Shown here in pieces: positions 34,664 through 43,675 of a stretch of DNA of 64,000 nt. The position numbers and the translations under genes are program-made. The first letter of the stretch is position 1; each line of letters starts with the position of its first letter. The notes beneath the pieces were generated by a model that saw nothing but the letters and a program-made list of their open reading frames with translations, was not told the DNA's origin and ran no database searches. The stretch lies in NCBI GenBank assembly GCA_028819845.1, contig JAPPKS010000003.1, forward strand, positions 1 to 64,000, given 5' to 3'. The DNA is from Candidatus Poribacteria bacterium. Lineage in GTDB: Bacteria > Poribacteria > WGA-4E > PCPOR2b.

Positions 34664-37102
34664 TCATGACACGCCGATCGAAACATAATGTACCGGGGAT
34701 GCTTTCACGAAAGAGTCGCAGAAATAGGGGTGTACTGCCGGGATATCCGGATTTTCGGTGAACCATGCATCGTCGAGGTATTTCAATCCGTAGGGGTTCA
34801 CCATCGCTGCCGATTTGTTGACGGAGAACGCGTCGAAGTCGGAAGGCTCAATTTCTGCCGTTGCGGTTAACCACATTCCCTTACCAGACTTCAGGTCTAG
34901 TACCAAATCGCCGTTTGAATCGGGTTGAATTCGATGTCCATCGAGATAACCGTCACGCGGCTCAAATGGATTGAGGAGACGCACCTGTTGAACCGATGCA
35001 GACGCCAAATGAACCGCCAAAGTTTGTCCGTTTGAACGAACGGCGGACACCTCTATGCCGCCTTCACAAAGCAGTCCGTCAAACCGGCAATCGCGCCAAT
35101 GCGGCGGACATGCTGGAAAAACACGAATTCGTCCTCCCCAACTCTGCAAAAGCATCTCGTTGACGGCTGCCACAGCCGCCATGTTGCCGTCCTGGCAGTA
35201 GGCGTCTGTATCTGATGCGATGCCGTTCCGTTCCCAATCGAGATTCAGGTTGAATGTGTTGCATGAGACGTAGGCATCCGCGAGTTGCTTGAGCGTCCAC
35301 CACGCCATCTGCTTGCGTCCAGCCCGCGCGGCGATAATTGAAGCCCACGCGAATGACCAACCCACCCAGATCCCATATCCCTTGGAAACTACCGTATTGA
35401 GCGATCGCTCAATGAGTTGCAACTCTTGCGTTGACCCGTCAATATTGATGTCGCCAACGGGATAGATTGGCGCAAGATGGGACAGGTGGCGATGACACCG
35501 GGTATAAGCCGCGCCCTCTTTCAAATACAGACCGGAATCACCCTGATGGTAATCGGGCAGATTATCCAGTATCTCCGCCCAAATCTCACGGTGCGGTTCA
35601 TTCAATCCAATTATATTGACCGCTTCTAACAGCCCGCTGATGAGATTGCGCAGCAAGGAAAGTGAAAGTGTATCGTCCCTTCCCCAGCCACCCGTCTCTG
35701 GCGATTGAGTGGGATAAATGTGATACTTGCCGTCCTCGCCTTTTTTCAGAAAACCCTGGTAAAACAACATGCACTCACGCATGAAGGGGTATGCCTTGTC
35801 CCTGAGGAACGCTTCATCTCCGCTATAGAGATAGTGCTGCCAAAACGCTTGCGCTATCCAAGCGCTCGTTCCCGGCCAAAAAAGGACATGCGGCCACGGA
35901 GCGAGTAGCCATGAACCATCAATCGCCATTTGGCCAGGCACAAAAACACCATCCCAACCGTAAAATTTCACAGTCTCTTCTTTCAGGCGAGGCAAGATCA
36001 AGAGAAAGTGCTCGTAGTAGGCTGTTCCCAACTCCAGATGGTTTGCGCCATAAATCCCCCAGTATTGGGGATAGAAGTCCCAGATGTAGAGACCCAAGGA
36101 AGGCGGCATGCGGCTATCTGGTTGCCAGAGCCCGTGCAAACTCACCGAAGCGCCGCCTTCACGGCTGGACGACGCTAAAAGATAAAGCCCCATGTACCAT
36201 AATGACTCAATCTTCGCATCTGGCAGTTGGACGTTAGAACGCCCCCAAAACCGTTGCCACCACGTGCGGTGTTCCGTGAGATGCCGCTCAGGCGTGGACG
36301 CCGCCTGTTTAAGCGCACTAACGGCGGCTTCCACGGAATCGTTGCCGTCATGAGTAGCCTGCACAGTTACAAATGTCTGCTCGTCACTCGGTAGGAACGC
36401 GAGCACCAACGACGGGCTATGCGGGATGTCCTGGCGCAGCCATCTAATTTCCCCGCTTTTCCCGCATTCACAATCCGGGAGTCTATACCACGCCGGAGAA
36501 ACTTCGCCTGGCGGTCGATGCGGGATCAAATCGTCGGACGCGACTCTTTCGAGTCGAAAATCCCTTATGATATCACTGCAGTTGTGCGATACGGCGATTA
36601 CCGGCATACGTGCATCGGCGCGAATTTCGAGGCGTACTACCTCCCCAGCTTCCGTATGGAGATTTATAACTGCCTTCGCATCCCAAAGACATAGGCGGGC
36701 AGAACCTGTAATTTTTTGATCCAATTCAATGACGAAGCGGCCCACGTGCGTTTTTGAAGGCAGTGACAGGCTCCAGTCAACCGAGCAAAGTATGTCCGTC
36801 AAGAAACCGGCTTCAGTAGGGAGGCGGCCGGCTTCAATGTCTGTGAGACGGTCCTTTCGGAGTAAGTGCCCGTTGCGTTCAGCCAAATTGTCGAAACGAA
36901 GCTTTTCAGGGTCATTCCGGGGATGCTCGCGCAGGTCCCATGCCCAAACATGATCGAGCGTAATCACGACCTTCGTTCCATCCTCTACCCATACCATCCC
37001 GCCAATCTGTCCGTTTCCAATCGGCAACCCAAAAACCCAACGAGGCGGCAGCACGTTGTAAACCAAATCGTTTCTATCAAGTATCTCCCGGGTGGAGGGC
37101 AT
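34664..37102 (-). CDS. GH95-like glycosidase, copy 1
   Basis: 812 residues matching family GH95 (alpha-L-fucosidase or alpha-L-galactosidase). F-G-L-P-I-G-N-G-Q-I-G-G-M-V-W is the N-terminal sandwich mark; A-W-I-A-Q-A-F-W-Q-H-Y-L-Y-S-G-D and H-R-H-L-S-H-L-A-P-I-Y-P lie in the catalytic (alpha/alpha)6 barrel. A D-G-N-M-A-A-V-A-A-V-N-E-M-L-L-Q-S segment stands where characterised enzymes have G-N-F-G-G. No signal peptide is visible, so it acts on imported or intracellular glycans. It follows its paralogue by 64 bases. The start is not helped by a clear ribosome site. Confidence 0.85.
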   Translation of the reverse strand: MPSTREILDRNDLVYNVLPPRWVFGLPIGNGQIGGMVWVEDGTKVVITLDHVWAWDLREHPRNDPEKLRFDNLAERNGHLLRKDRLTDIEAGRLPTEAGFLTDILCSVDWSLSLPSKTHVGRFVIELDQKITGSARLCLWDAKAVINLHTEAGEVVRLEIRADARMPVIAVSHNCSDIIRDFRLERVASDDLIPHRPPGEVSPAWYRLPDCECGKSGEIRWLRQDIPHSPSLVLAFLPSDEQTFVTVQATHDGNDSVEAAVSALKQAASTPERHLTEHRTWWQRFWGRSNVQLPDAKIESLWYMGLYLLASSSREGGASVSLHGLWQPDSRMPPSLGLYIWDFYPQYWGIYGANHLELGTAYYEHFLLILPRLKEETVKFYGWDGVFVPGQMAIDGSWLLAPWPHVLFWPGTSAWIAQAFWQHYLYSGDEAFLRDKAYPFMRECMLFYQGFLKKGEDGKYHIYPTQSPETGGWGRDDTLSLSLLRNLISGLLEAVNIIGLNEPHREIWAEILDNLPDYHQGDSGLYLKEGAAYTRCHRHLSHLAPIYPVGDINIDGSTQELQLIERSLNTVVSKGYGIWVGWSFAWASIIAARAGRKQMAWWTLKQLADAYVSCNTFNLNLDWERNGIASDTDAYCQDGNMAAVAAVNEMLLQSWGGRIRVFPACPPHWRDCRFDGLLCEGGIEVSAVRSNGQTLAVHLASASVQQVRLLNPFEPRDGYLDGHRIQPDSNGDLVLDLKSGKGMWLTATAEIEPSDFDAFSVNKSAAMVNPYGLKYLDDAWFTENPDIPAVHPYFCDSFVKASPVHYVSIGVS

Positions 37103-37166
37103 TAGGCTAAGGCATCTCCTCAGATAAGTATTTTTGAGACGCTACCCGCTCAAGGCTGACACCCAA

Positions 37167-39491
37167 TCAGATAAAAGTATCGCGAAAGTGGGGGTGTACG
37201 TTTGGAATGTCCGGATTATCAGTCAACCACGCATCTTCAAGGTATTTCAGCCCATACGGGTTCCGCAATTCATTCGGCCGTTCGACGGTGAACTCATCCA
37301 AGTCAGTACCTGTCATTTCGGATGTGTTGGTCAACCATACCGCTTGGTTGGCGCTAAGATTGACGACTAGATCTCCGTCCGCATCAGGTTGTATCGGCGC
37401 TCCGTTGAGATAACCGCCGGCATCACTAAATGGGTTTTCCAGTCGAACTCGTGCTTCTGACGCAGATTCCAGCCGAACGCCTAGTGTCTGTCCCCTTGAA
37501 CGCACCGCAGACACCAGTATGCCGCCCTCGCAGCGAAGGTTGTCAAACCGGACGTCGCGCCAATGGCTGGGGCATGCCGGGAACACACGAACACGGCCGC
37601 CCCAACTCTGCAAGAGCATCTGGTTGACCGAATCTACAGCTCCCATATTTCCATCGACGCACAAGGTGTCTGGCTGGATAGAGATACCGTTCCGTTCCCA
37701 ATCCAGGTTGAGATTGTACGTGTTACAGGGCACGAAAGCGTCCGCGAACTGCTTGAGCGTCCACCACGCCATCTGTCCGCGCCCGGCTCGAGCGGCAATC
37801 GCGGACAGCCAAACGAACGCCCACCCGACGAATGTACCGTAACCGTTAAGGATGACGTGATTTATCGTCCGGTCGATGAGTTGGCGATCATCCGAAGACC
37901 CGTCAATGTTTAGGCTATCGCACGGGTAGACCGGTCCAAGATGCGACATGTGGCGGTGCGATTCTGTGTACGGCAACTCTTCTCCGAACATCAGTCCCGA
38001 ATCGTTTACGTGGTAGGTTTGGAGATTCTCTGCTATGTCTTGCCAGGCGGCGAGATGACGCTCATTGTGCTGAAGTATCTCTACTGCTCGCAACAGCCCA
38101 TCAACGAGGTATCGAATCACCGCTAAGCTAAGTGTGTCGTCGCGGATCCAGCTCTTAAATTCGGGCGCGTAGCTCACGTTCAAATGGTATTTGCCGTCGT
38201 CCTCTTTTTCGAGCAATCCTTCATAGAACAACATACATTCTCGCATAAACGGATAGGCTTTCTGTTGCAGAAAATCGACATCGTTACTGTACAGATATTG
38301 CCACCAGAACGCCTGCGCCACCCATGCACTGGTTCCTGGCCAAATCAATAATTGGGTGTGGCCGAGATAAATCCATGATCCATCGACTATCATAAATCCG
38401 GGGACGAACACCCCGTCCCATCCATAAAAGCGCTGCGTCTCTTCTTTTAAGCGCGGAAGAATCGACAAGAAATGATCGCAAAAAACCTCCCCGATTTCTA
38501 ACTGATTCGCTGTATAAAGCCCCCAATGCTGCGAATAAAAGTCCCAAATATAAAAACCGAGCGCCGGAGGGATGCAACTGTCAGGCGACCAGAGACCGTG
38601 CAGGCTCGCCGCGCAACCGCCCTCACGGCTCGCTGAAGCCAGCATATACAATCCCATATACCAGACCGACTCAATTTTTTCGTCCGGCATCTGAACCGCA
38701 GATTTCTCCCAGAACCGCGCCCACCAAGAACGGTGTACTTCGCGGTGTGTGTTCGCATTAACCGCCGCCGACTCAAGTACTTTTAACGCCTCTTCTACGG
38801 GATCTAAGCCATTCCGCGCGACTTGGACGGTTGCAAAGGATTGTGTCTCGCCCGAAAGCAACGCTATCACAATCGACGGACTACTTGGAATGTCTTGGCG
38901 TATCCATTCAACGGCATTCGATGCACCGGTTACAAGGTCCGGGACATCATGGAGCCCGACGCCGTCTGGCGGAAGCCGCTCAAGCCGAATCTCCTTTATC
39001 GCCGATTTAGGTTTGTGCCGTACCGCGATGGCGGGTAAATTCGCATAGGCGGCGAACTCTAGGTGAATCGTCTCTCCATTGTCCGCCAGTGCTTCAAGTC
39101 CAACCTCAGCATCGGCTAAGCGTAAACGCGCCTCGCCCGTAATTTTTCGCCCCACATCAACCACGAGGCGGCCCACGTAGGTCTTGGTGGGTTGTATGCC
39201 TCCGGGCCTCAAAAGCTGCTGGGCTTCCTCCTCGTCGCCCGCAGCCATGAGTTCGCGAAATCGCGCGTAGTTATTCGTCTCAGGTTGCTGTATCGGCGTT
39301 TGCCGGTAATCCCATGCCCAAACGCTGTCAAGTGTGACGACAATTTTCGTTTCGTCCTCCACCCAAATCATGCCGCCGATCTGGCCGTTGCCGATAGGCA
39401 ATCCAAATACCCAGCGAGGCGGAAGCACCTTGTAAACTAAATCGTTACGCTGTAACACATCTTCTTTAAATTTCACTGAATGTTGCTCCAT
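37167..39491 (-). CDS. GH95-like glycosidase, copy 2
   Basis: 774 residues, clearly a paralogue of the next gene: it shares nearly all motifs (V-L-P-P-R-W-V-F-G-L-P-I-G-N-G, H-R-H-M-S-H-L-G-P-V-Y-P, F-P-A-C-P-S-H-W-R-D). It is shorter by about 38 residues, mostly near residues 60-110 of copy 1. The two may cut different linkages. A shared C-terminal tail of about 30 residues (N-P-Y-G-L-K-Y-L and N-P-D-I-P) follows the barrel in both. ATG 39491 is only two bases from AAGGA; the true start could lie a little downstream. Confidence 0.85.
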   Translation of the reverse strand: MEQHSVKFKEDVLQRNDLVYKVLPPRWVFGLPIGNGQIGGMIWVEDETKIVVTLDSVWAWDYRQTPIQQPETNNYARFRELMAAGDEEEAQQLLRPGGIQPTKTYVGRLVVDVGRKITGEARLRLADAEVGLEALADNGETIHLEFAAYANLPAIAVRHKPKSAIKEIRLERLPPDGVGLHDVPDLVTGASNAVEWIRQDIPSSPSIVIALLSGETQSFATVQVARNGLDPVEEALKVLESAAVNANTHREVHRSWWARFWEKSAVQMPDEKIESVWYMGLYMLASASREGGCAASLHGLWSPDSCIPPALGFYIWDFYSQHWGLYTANQLEIGEVFCDHFLSILPRLKEETQRFYGWDGVFVPGFMIVDGSWIYLGHTQLLIWPGTSAWVAQAFWWQYLYSNDVDFLQQKAYPFMRECMLFYEGLLEKEDDGKYHLNVSYAPEFKSWIRDDTLSLAVIRYLVDGLLRAVEILQHNERHLAAWQDIAENLQTYHVNDSGLMFGEELPYTESHRHMSHLGPVYPCDSLNIDGSSDDRQLIDRTINHVILNGYGTFVGWAFVWLSAIAARAGRGQMAWWTLKQFADAFVPCNTYNLNLDWERNGISIQPDTLCVDGNMGAVDSVNQMLLQSWGGRVRVFPACPSHWRDVRFDNLRCEGGILVSAVRSRGQTLGVRLESASEARVRLENPFSDAGGYLNGAPIQPDADGDLVVNLSANQAVWLTNTSEMTGTDLDEFTVERPNELRNPYGLKYLEDAWLTDNPDIPNVHPHFRDTFI

Positions 39492-39556
39492 AATCCTTGT
39501 TTGCCAGCTCTGTTTAATTTAGCGGTCTACCTCAATTCGAGGACGTACATTACTGG

Positions 39557-40348
39557 TTACTGGCACGTGTATCCGCCGTCGAGTGCGAGCGAAGAGCCGG
39601 TAGCCCAAGTAGATTCATCGGACGCAAAATAGACGGCCGCCCATGCCACATCCTCCGGTTCGCCGATTCGCCCGATGGGATGCAGGTCAACAACATCGGT
39701 ATACTTAAAGCCGGGCGGAAACTCTTGATCTGGATTGGCTTCCATCTCGGCTAACTGTTCGCGGTTCATCTCCGTTCTAACCCACGCCGGACAAATCGAA
39801 TTGACGCGAATCTTGTCGGGTGCAAAGTCAAGCGCCATGCATTTCATCAGGAGCTCTTGAGCTGCCTTGGCGGCATTATACGCCCCCTGTTTGCGGAGTC
39901 CGATATACGCGCAATTGGATGAAATCATGATAATGGAACCGCCGCCCGCCTTTTGCATTTCAGGAATTGCCGCTTTCGAGCAGAGCCACGTCCCTTTTGC
40001 ATCAATATCAAACGTTCGCTGCCATTCATCTTCAGTCAATTCCAATACCGTCAAAATACTTGCCCGAACCCCCGCATTGTTGACCAACACGTCAAGTTTG
40101 CCGAATTTTGCGACAGTATCCTCAACCATCCGGTCGGCGTCTGCTGCGATAGATACATCACCTTGGATGTAAATCGCATCATTTCCTTCATCGATGATGT
40201 GTGCAACGGTTTCAGTTAAAGTGCTGGCTGTCCTACCCGAAACAGCCACTTTTGCGCCTTCCCGTGCAAAAATAATGGCAATCGCCTTGCCGATACCCGT
40301 CCCGCCGCCGGTAATCAACGCCACCTTATTTTTTAATCGATCCGCCAT
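39557..40348 (-). CDS. Short-chain dehydrogenase/reductase (FabG-like)
   Basis: 263 residues with the classical SDR motifs: T-G-G-G-T-G-I-G for NAD(P), N-N-A-G-V, the catalytic Ser in I-M-I-S-S-N-C and Y-N-A-A-K with the catalytic Tyr and Lys. The end L-A-L-D-G-G-Y-T is typical. It oxidises or reduces a hydroxyl/ketone, here probably of a sugar or uronate. ATG 40348 has AAGGG eight bases upstream. First gene of the glycan operon. Confidence 0.92.
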   Translation of the reverse strand: MADRLKNKVALITGGGTGIGKAIAIIFAREGAKVAVSGRTASTLTETVAHIIDEGNDAIYIQGDVSIAADADRMVEDTVAKFGKLDVLVNNAGVRASILTVLELTEDEWQRTFDIDAKGTWLCSKAAIPEMQKAGGGSIIMISSNCAYIGLRKQGAYNAAKAAQELLMKCMALDFAPDKIRVNSICPAWVRTEMNREQLAEMEANPDQEFPPGFKYTDVVDLHPIGRIGEPEDVAWAAVYFASDESTWATGSSLALDGGYTCQ

Positions 40349-40401
40349 CAAGGTTTCCCTTCCGAAAAATTCATTTTTTTCCCGTAATCCACACGGTTGG
40401 G

Positions 40402-40430
40402 ATTATAACATAGCCCGGAATGGACGTCAA
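40402..40430 (-). promoter_or_regulatory. Strong sigma-70 promoter of the glycan operon
   Basis: Minus-strand TTGACG (40425-40430), a 17-base spacer, and a perfect TATAAT (40402-40407), 54 bases before the SDR start. Six genes on the same strand with gaps of 64-130 bases follow and could all be read from it. Confidence 0.78.
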
Positions 40431-40759
40431 CAGTTAGCCAATCTCCAACATGAATCGTAACATCGGCTTCTCCAGACTATATCCAATTGCCGCCCGGTGT
40501 GCCCCGTACGCAACGAGGCCCGTAACTTCCATTCCGCGGCGCGCTCCAATGATTCCCATAAACAATGCAACGGATTTTGGCTAAGGGCGATCAACCAGCA
40601 GTCAGGGAGTTTAACGCGCTCGGTTTACCCGCTGCAATTGCGCCAGTCTTCGTTTCAGCCTGGATTAGAGGTCGCATTTCCCTTTATAGAAGCTGTTAAA
40701 CGAGATACGATATTTCAGCCATATAGCCATTTACATTCATATTTACACACATTCAGATA

Positions 40760-40789
40760 CCCCCCTGATAAGGGGGGCTAGGGGGGTTG
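40760..40789. repeat. C-run/G-run palindromic repeat
   Basis: A short element with CCCCCC, a TGATAA centre and GGGGGG, followed by a second G-run. Similar C-rich/G-rich palindromes with a TTAGTAA centre occur near 42.86-42.90 and 43.22-43.25 kb, so it is a dispersed small repeat. Confidence 0.55.
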
Positions 40790-40844
40790 ACACCTCTTTT
40801 TGATTGGATTGAAGGTAATGTGTAATTTTTAGTTGCAGTGACTA

Positions 40845-40887
40845 TAAAACCAAAAAGCCAGAAAGGATGCACACACTCTCTGGCTTT
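40845..40887 (-). terminator. Rho-independent terminator for the LamG genes
   Basis: On the minus strand AAAGCCAGA (40879-40887) pairs perfectly with TCTGGCTTT (40854-40862) across a 16-base loop and is followed by TTGGTTTTATAG. It lies about 200 bases after the LamG stop. Confidence 0.5.
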
Positions 40888-40923
40888 CATAACTTTCTCA
40901 CCGGCTTCAACTGATACGCGCTG

Positions 40924-40956
40924 AGAAACCGAGTTTTTCCCCAAAACTCGGTTTCT
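40924..40956. repeat. Hairpin repeat A (GAAACCGAG/CTCGGTTTC)
   Basis: AGAAACCGAGTTTT pairs with AAAACTCGGTTTCT around a short C-run. Three more copies with the same arms lie at 48351-48384, 49333-49366 and 50094-50126. Confidence 0.8.
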
Positions 40957-41078
40957 GTTCAACTACAAGGAGCGCGTGGGCATGTCGTGCAGTAACAGTC
41001 CACGCTATGCCAAAGCAATTCTTCAGGGGGATTTCGAGCTGCCATGTGCACAGATGCAATCCCTAGGTTTGCGTTACT

Positions 41079-41873
41079 TCAATCGCTTTTGATATCTGCC
41101 CAAGTCGTGGTCACCTTCCCTTTGGGATTGACCGCTAAGATGTCGTTAAGTCCGTTGTCGATAATGTCGTTAATGTCCTCTTCGCTAAGTGCGACATTAA
41201 AAATCGCGATTTCATCTACGTATCCATTAAACAGTTCTCTGGGAACCGCGATACTTGCGCTGCCAATAACAGCGGTTGGTGTAGGTTTCCCATACGTAAT
41301 TTCGCCCGGCCCATCGACCGCTTGAACAAGTTCACCGTCGAGGTATGCTTTACGTGTCTCGCCGTCAAAGGTAATCGTTTCGTGATACCAGCGATCTGCC
41401 TCAATGTTGCCCGGTTGTATTTCCTGATTCTGGTCGTTAATGGCAATCCAGTATCGGAGTTGACCCTGCCATGTGCCCAGCCCCAAACTCCGCCATGGCG
41501 CATCCCACGCCGGGCCATCGTCATATGGAATGGTCATCGAAGATAAACCGATGTCGTTGGCGGTTTGCGTATTTATCCAATTCATCATCGTTCCTTCACT
41601 CACGCGCAAAACTTCATTTTGACCGACCGGAACCATGTCGTCTTTACCGTCAAAATGCAGCGCCTTGCCGAACACCCCGTCAATCCATTTGGGTTCGCCA
41701 ACGAATTCCCCGTCATTCCCGTTGCCCGTGATATCCGAAACGGTATTTCCGCTGCCTTCATCTAACAACCATACACCAACAGCCGTTTCCGGGTCAATTT
41801 TTGTGTCGCCGGCACCGCTACACATCAGTACGGCTACCGCGCATATTACGCATGTTTGAATAAACCGCCCCAT
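41079..41873 (-). CDS. Secreted LamG-domain protein, copy 1
   Basis: 264 residues with a signal peptide (F-I-Q-T-C-V-I-C-A-V-A-V-L-M-C) and one LamG/concanavalin-like lectin domain beginning V-G-V-W-L-L-D-E-G-S-G-N and ending V-D-E-I-A-I-F-N-V-A-L-S. Such domains bind sugars or proteins outside the cell. The last residues, G-K-V-T-T-T-W-A-D-I-K, are matched by the tail of the neighbouring paralogue and may be a sorting or family mark. The Shine-Dalgarno AGGTGAGGA is good. The two LamG genes are tandem and 70 bases apart. Confidence 0.88.
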   Translation of the reverse strand: MGRFIQTCVICAVAVLMCSGAGDTKIDPETAVGVWLLDEGSGNTVSDITGNGNDGEFVGEPKWIDGVFGKALHFDGKDDMVPVGQNEVLRVSEGTMMNWINTQTANDIGLSSMTIPYDDGPAWDAPWRSLGLGTWQGQLRYWIAINDQNQEIQPGNIEADRWYHETITFDGETRKAYLDGELVQAVDGPGEITYGKPTPTAVIGSASIAVPRELFNGYVDEIAIFNVALSEEDINDIIDNGLNDILAVNPKGKVTTTWADIKSD

Positions 41874-41943
41874 TGGTCCTCACCTCCCACACCAGAATTT
41901 GAACAACCTTCGGAAGGCGCGACGCCTTCCGAAGGTTCAAACG

Positions 41944-42747
41944 CTAATCACGCCGGTTTTTTACGGTCGCCCAAGTCGTAGCCAGTTTGCCGGACGGTTC
42001 AACCGCAACCACGCCTTGCAGGCCATTGTTCATAATATCCGAAACATCGCTATCGCTTAGCGCAACATTAAACACGCCGACATCGTCGACGAGACCGTTC
42101 ATGCGCTCGCCCGACGCGGCACGGTTTACATTACGGTCCCCAATGACAAACGATGGCTTCGGATCGCCGTAAATAATCGTACCCGGCGTTTCAGCTTCAA
42201 ACTTCAGTTCGCCGTCAAGATAGGCTTTCCGGCTTGTTCCATCAAACGTCGCCACCAGATGATACCATTGATTCGTATTGATGTCGCCCGGTTGCATTTC
42301 GGCGTTGTTCCCGTCTATTGCCATCCAGTAACGCAACGAGCCTCGCCAAGAACCCAGACCCAAACTCCGCCAAGGATCGTCCCACGCGTCCCCGTCATCA
42401 TAAGGAAGTGTCACCGCGGATAAGCCGCTGTCGTCGCTGACGTTAATGCTTATCCATGCAGCCATGGAACCGGCGCTAATTCGCAATAGTTCAGAATTGC
42501 CGCAATCGACGAAATCGTCCTGACCGTCAAAACTCAATGCGCCGCCGAACTTTCCGTCTACCCATTGGGCGCCGTTAATCGTCCCGTGATGGTCGTTGCC
42601 GGACGAATCGTAGGCTGTATCGCCGCTTCCCTCGTCCAACAACCATATTCCCATTGCAGTCGAGGGATCTATCGCCGCGTCACTGATGCCCGAATGCACC
42701 AGCGCGACTACCATGACAATCGTGCACAACAAGGTTAATTTTCCCAT
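41944..42747 (-). CDS. Secreted LamG-domain protein, copy 2
   Basis: 267 residues with a signal peptide and one LamG domain (M-G-I-W-L-L-D-E-G-S-G-D, F-D-G-Q-D-D-F-V-D, V-D-D-V-G-V-F-N-V-A-L-S). It aligns end to end with copy 1, including the tail S-G-K-L-A-T-T-W-A-T-V-K, so the pair arose by tandem duplication. Ribosome site AGGAGG is strong. It is upstream of copy 1 on the same strand and is probably the first gene of the pair. Confidence 0.88.
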   Translation of the reverse strand: MGKLTLLCTIVMVVALVHSGISDAAIDPSTAMGIWLLDEGSGDTAYDSSGNDHHGTINGAQWVDGKFGGALSFDGQDDFVDCGNSELLRISAGSMAAWISINVSDDSGLSAVTLPYDDGDAWDDPWRSLGLGSWRGSLRYWMAIDGNNAEMQPGDINTNQWYHLVATFDGTSRKAYLDGELKFEAETPGTIIYGDPKPSFVIGDRNVNRAASGERMNGLVDDVGVFNVALSDSDVSDIMNNGLQGVVAVEPSGKLATTWATVKNRRD

Positions 42748-42979
42748 TATGTTTTTCCTCCTAGTAAATGAGTTAACTTCAAAGGATGAAATTGAAATTG
42801 CTTACATTTTATCACACTATGAAAAATTAGATAAATGAAAAAGTTTTGGCGGCTTACCACCCCTAACCCCGCCTTAGTAAAGAGGGGAATGATTATTGTA
42901 ATGAACCGACAGGCGTTCTCGCTGTGGGAGAGGCATCCCTGCCTCGAAAATCGGGAGAAGGATCTCCCTCCCACAGTTC
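42748..42979. other. Intergenic, small palindromes
   Basis: No gene. It holds a C-rich/G-rich palindrome near 42.86-42.90 kb and a hairpin of the GTGGGAG type near 42.93-42.97 kb, both related to dispersed repeats elsewhere in the window. Confidence 0.5.
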
Positions 42980-43217
42980 TTGTAGGTTGGGTTGAGCGAA
43001 TTATACCAAAAGCAGTCCTGCGTAAGAATCCGTTCCGATTCCCGTACAACGTGGCTCGGAATAAACACGGAGCGTAACCCAACGCTTTTCCAACCTTACG
43101 ACGACAGAAAAGCGTTGGGTTTCGCTGCAGGCACGCATTTCTTGAACTCAATCAACACACCAATCTTATTTCCAACAATCCACATGTTTCAACAATCCCG
43201 CTCTACCCAACCTACAA
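42980..43217. repeat. MITE-like element D1 (238 bp)
   Basis: Ends are an imperfect inverted pair, TTGTAGGTTGGGTTGAGCG on the left and CTACCCAACCTACAA on the right. Inside is a second inverted pair, AACCCAACGCTTTT and AAAAGCGTTGGGTT. The first 100 or so bases are almost identical to those of D2. Confidence 0.8.
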
Positions 43218-43260
43218 CCTCCCCTAACCCCTCCTTAGTAAGGAGGGGAATAAGGACAAA
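43218..43260. repeat. C-rich/G-rich palindrome
   Basis: CCCCTCCTTAGTAAGGAGGGG forms a hairpin. It sits between the two MITE-like elements and resembles the repeat at 40760. Confidence 0.55.
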
Positions 43261-43282
43261 AATCCTCCCCCTTACCAAGCTC

Positions 43283-43549
43283 TTGTAGGTTGGGTTGAGC
43301 GAATTATACCAAAAGCAGTCCTGCGTAAGAATCCGTTCCGATTCCCGTACAACGTGGCTCGGAAAAAACACGGAGCGTAACCCAACGCTTTTCAATATAT
43401 CAAGCCGCTCCAAATTTCCAAAACACAATCGAAATAACCAAAAGCGTTGGGTTCGCTACACTCAATCAAACGCTGCACGACGTAAAATGCCGATGTCCAT
43501 TCGACATATTTCGTCGATTTCACTTGCTCCGCTTAACCCAACCTACAAA
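43283..43549. repeat. MITE-like element D2 (267 bp)
   Basis: Same layout as D1, with TTGTAGGTTGGGTTGAGCG on the left and CGCTTAACCCAACCTACAA on the right forming a near-perfect terminal inverted repeat, and the inner pair AACCCAACGC/GCGTTGGGTT. No coding capacity. Confidence 0.82.
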
Positions 43550-43675
43550 AACTATCGTGCCCTTTATCCAGTCGTTTAACGTCGGGAATCTGAGTACCCC
43601 TACCGGTATTTACCATTGTAGTAACGACCTCCTAATCACTACATACATCTAACGTGCAGCAAGAATGCGTTTCGT

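Larger units (their letters stand above)
40431..41078. other. Intergenic region with hairpins
   Basis: This 650-base stretch between the SDR gene and the first LamG gene has no credible coding frame. It holds three palindromic units, listed separately, and a looser inverted repeat with GCGTGG/CCACGC arms near 40.98-41.01 kb. Confidence 0.6.

Noticed and set aside
34537-34766. Additional coding between the hydrolase and the GH95 gene
   Set aside because: A small frame here overlaps the GH95 end in another frame and lacks any supporting feature.
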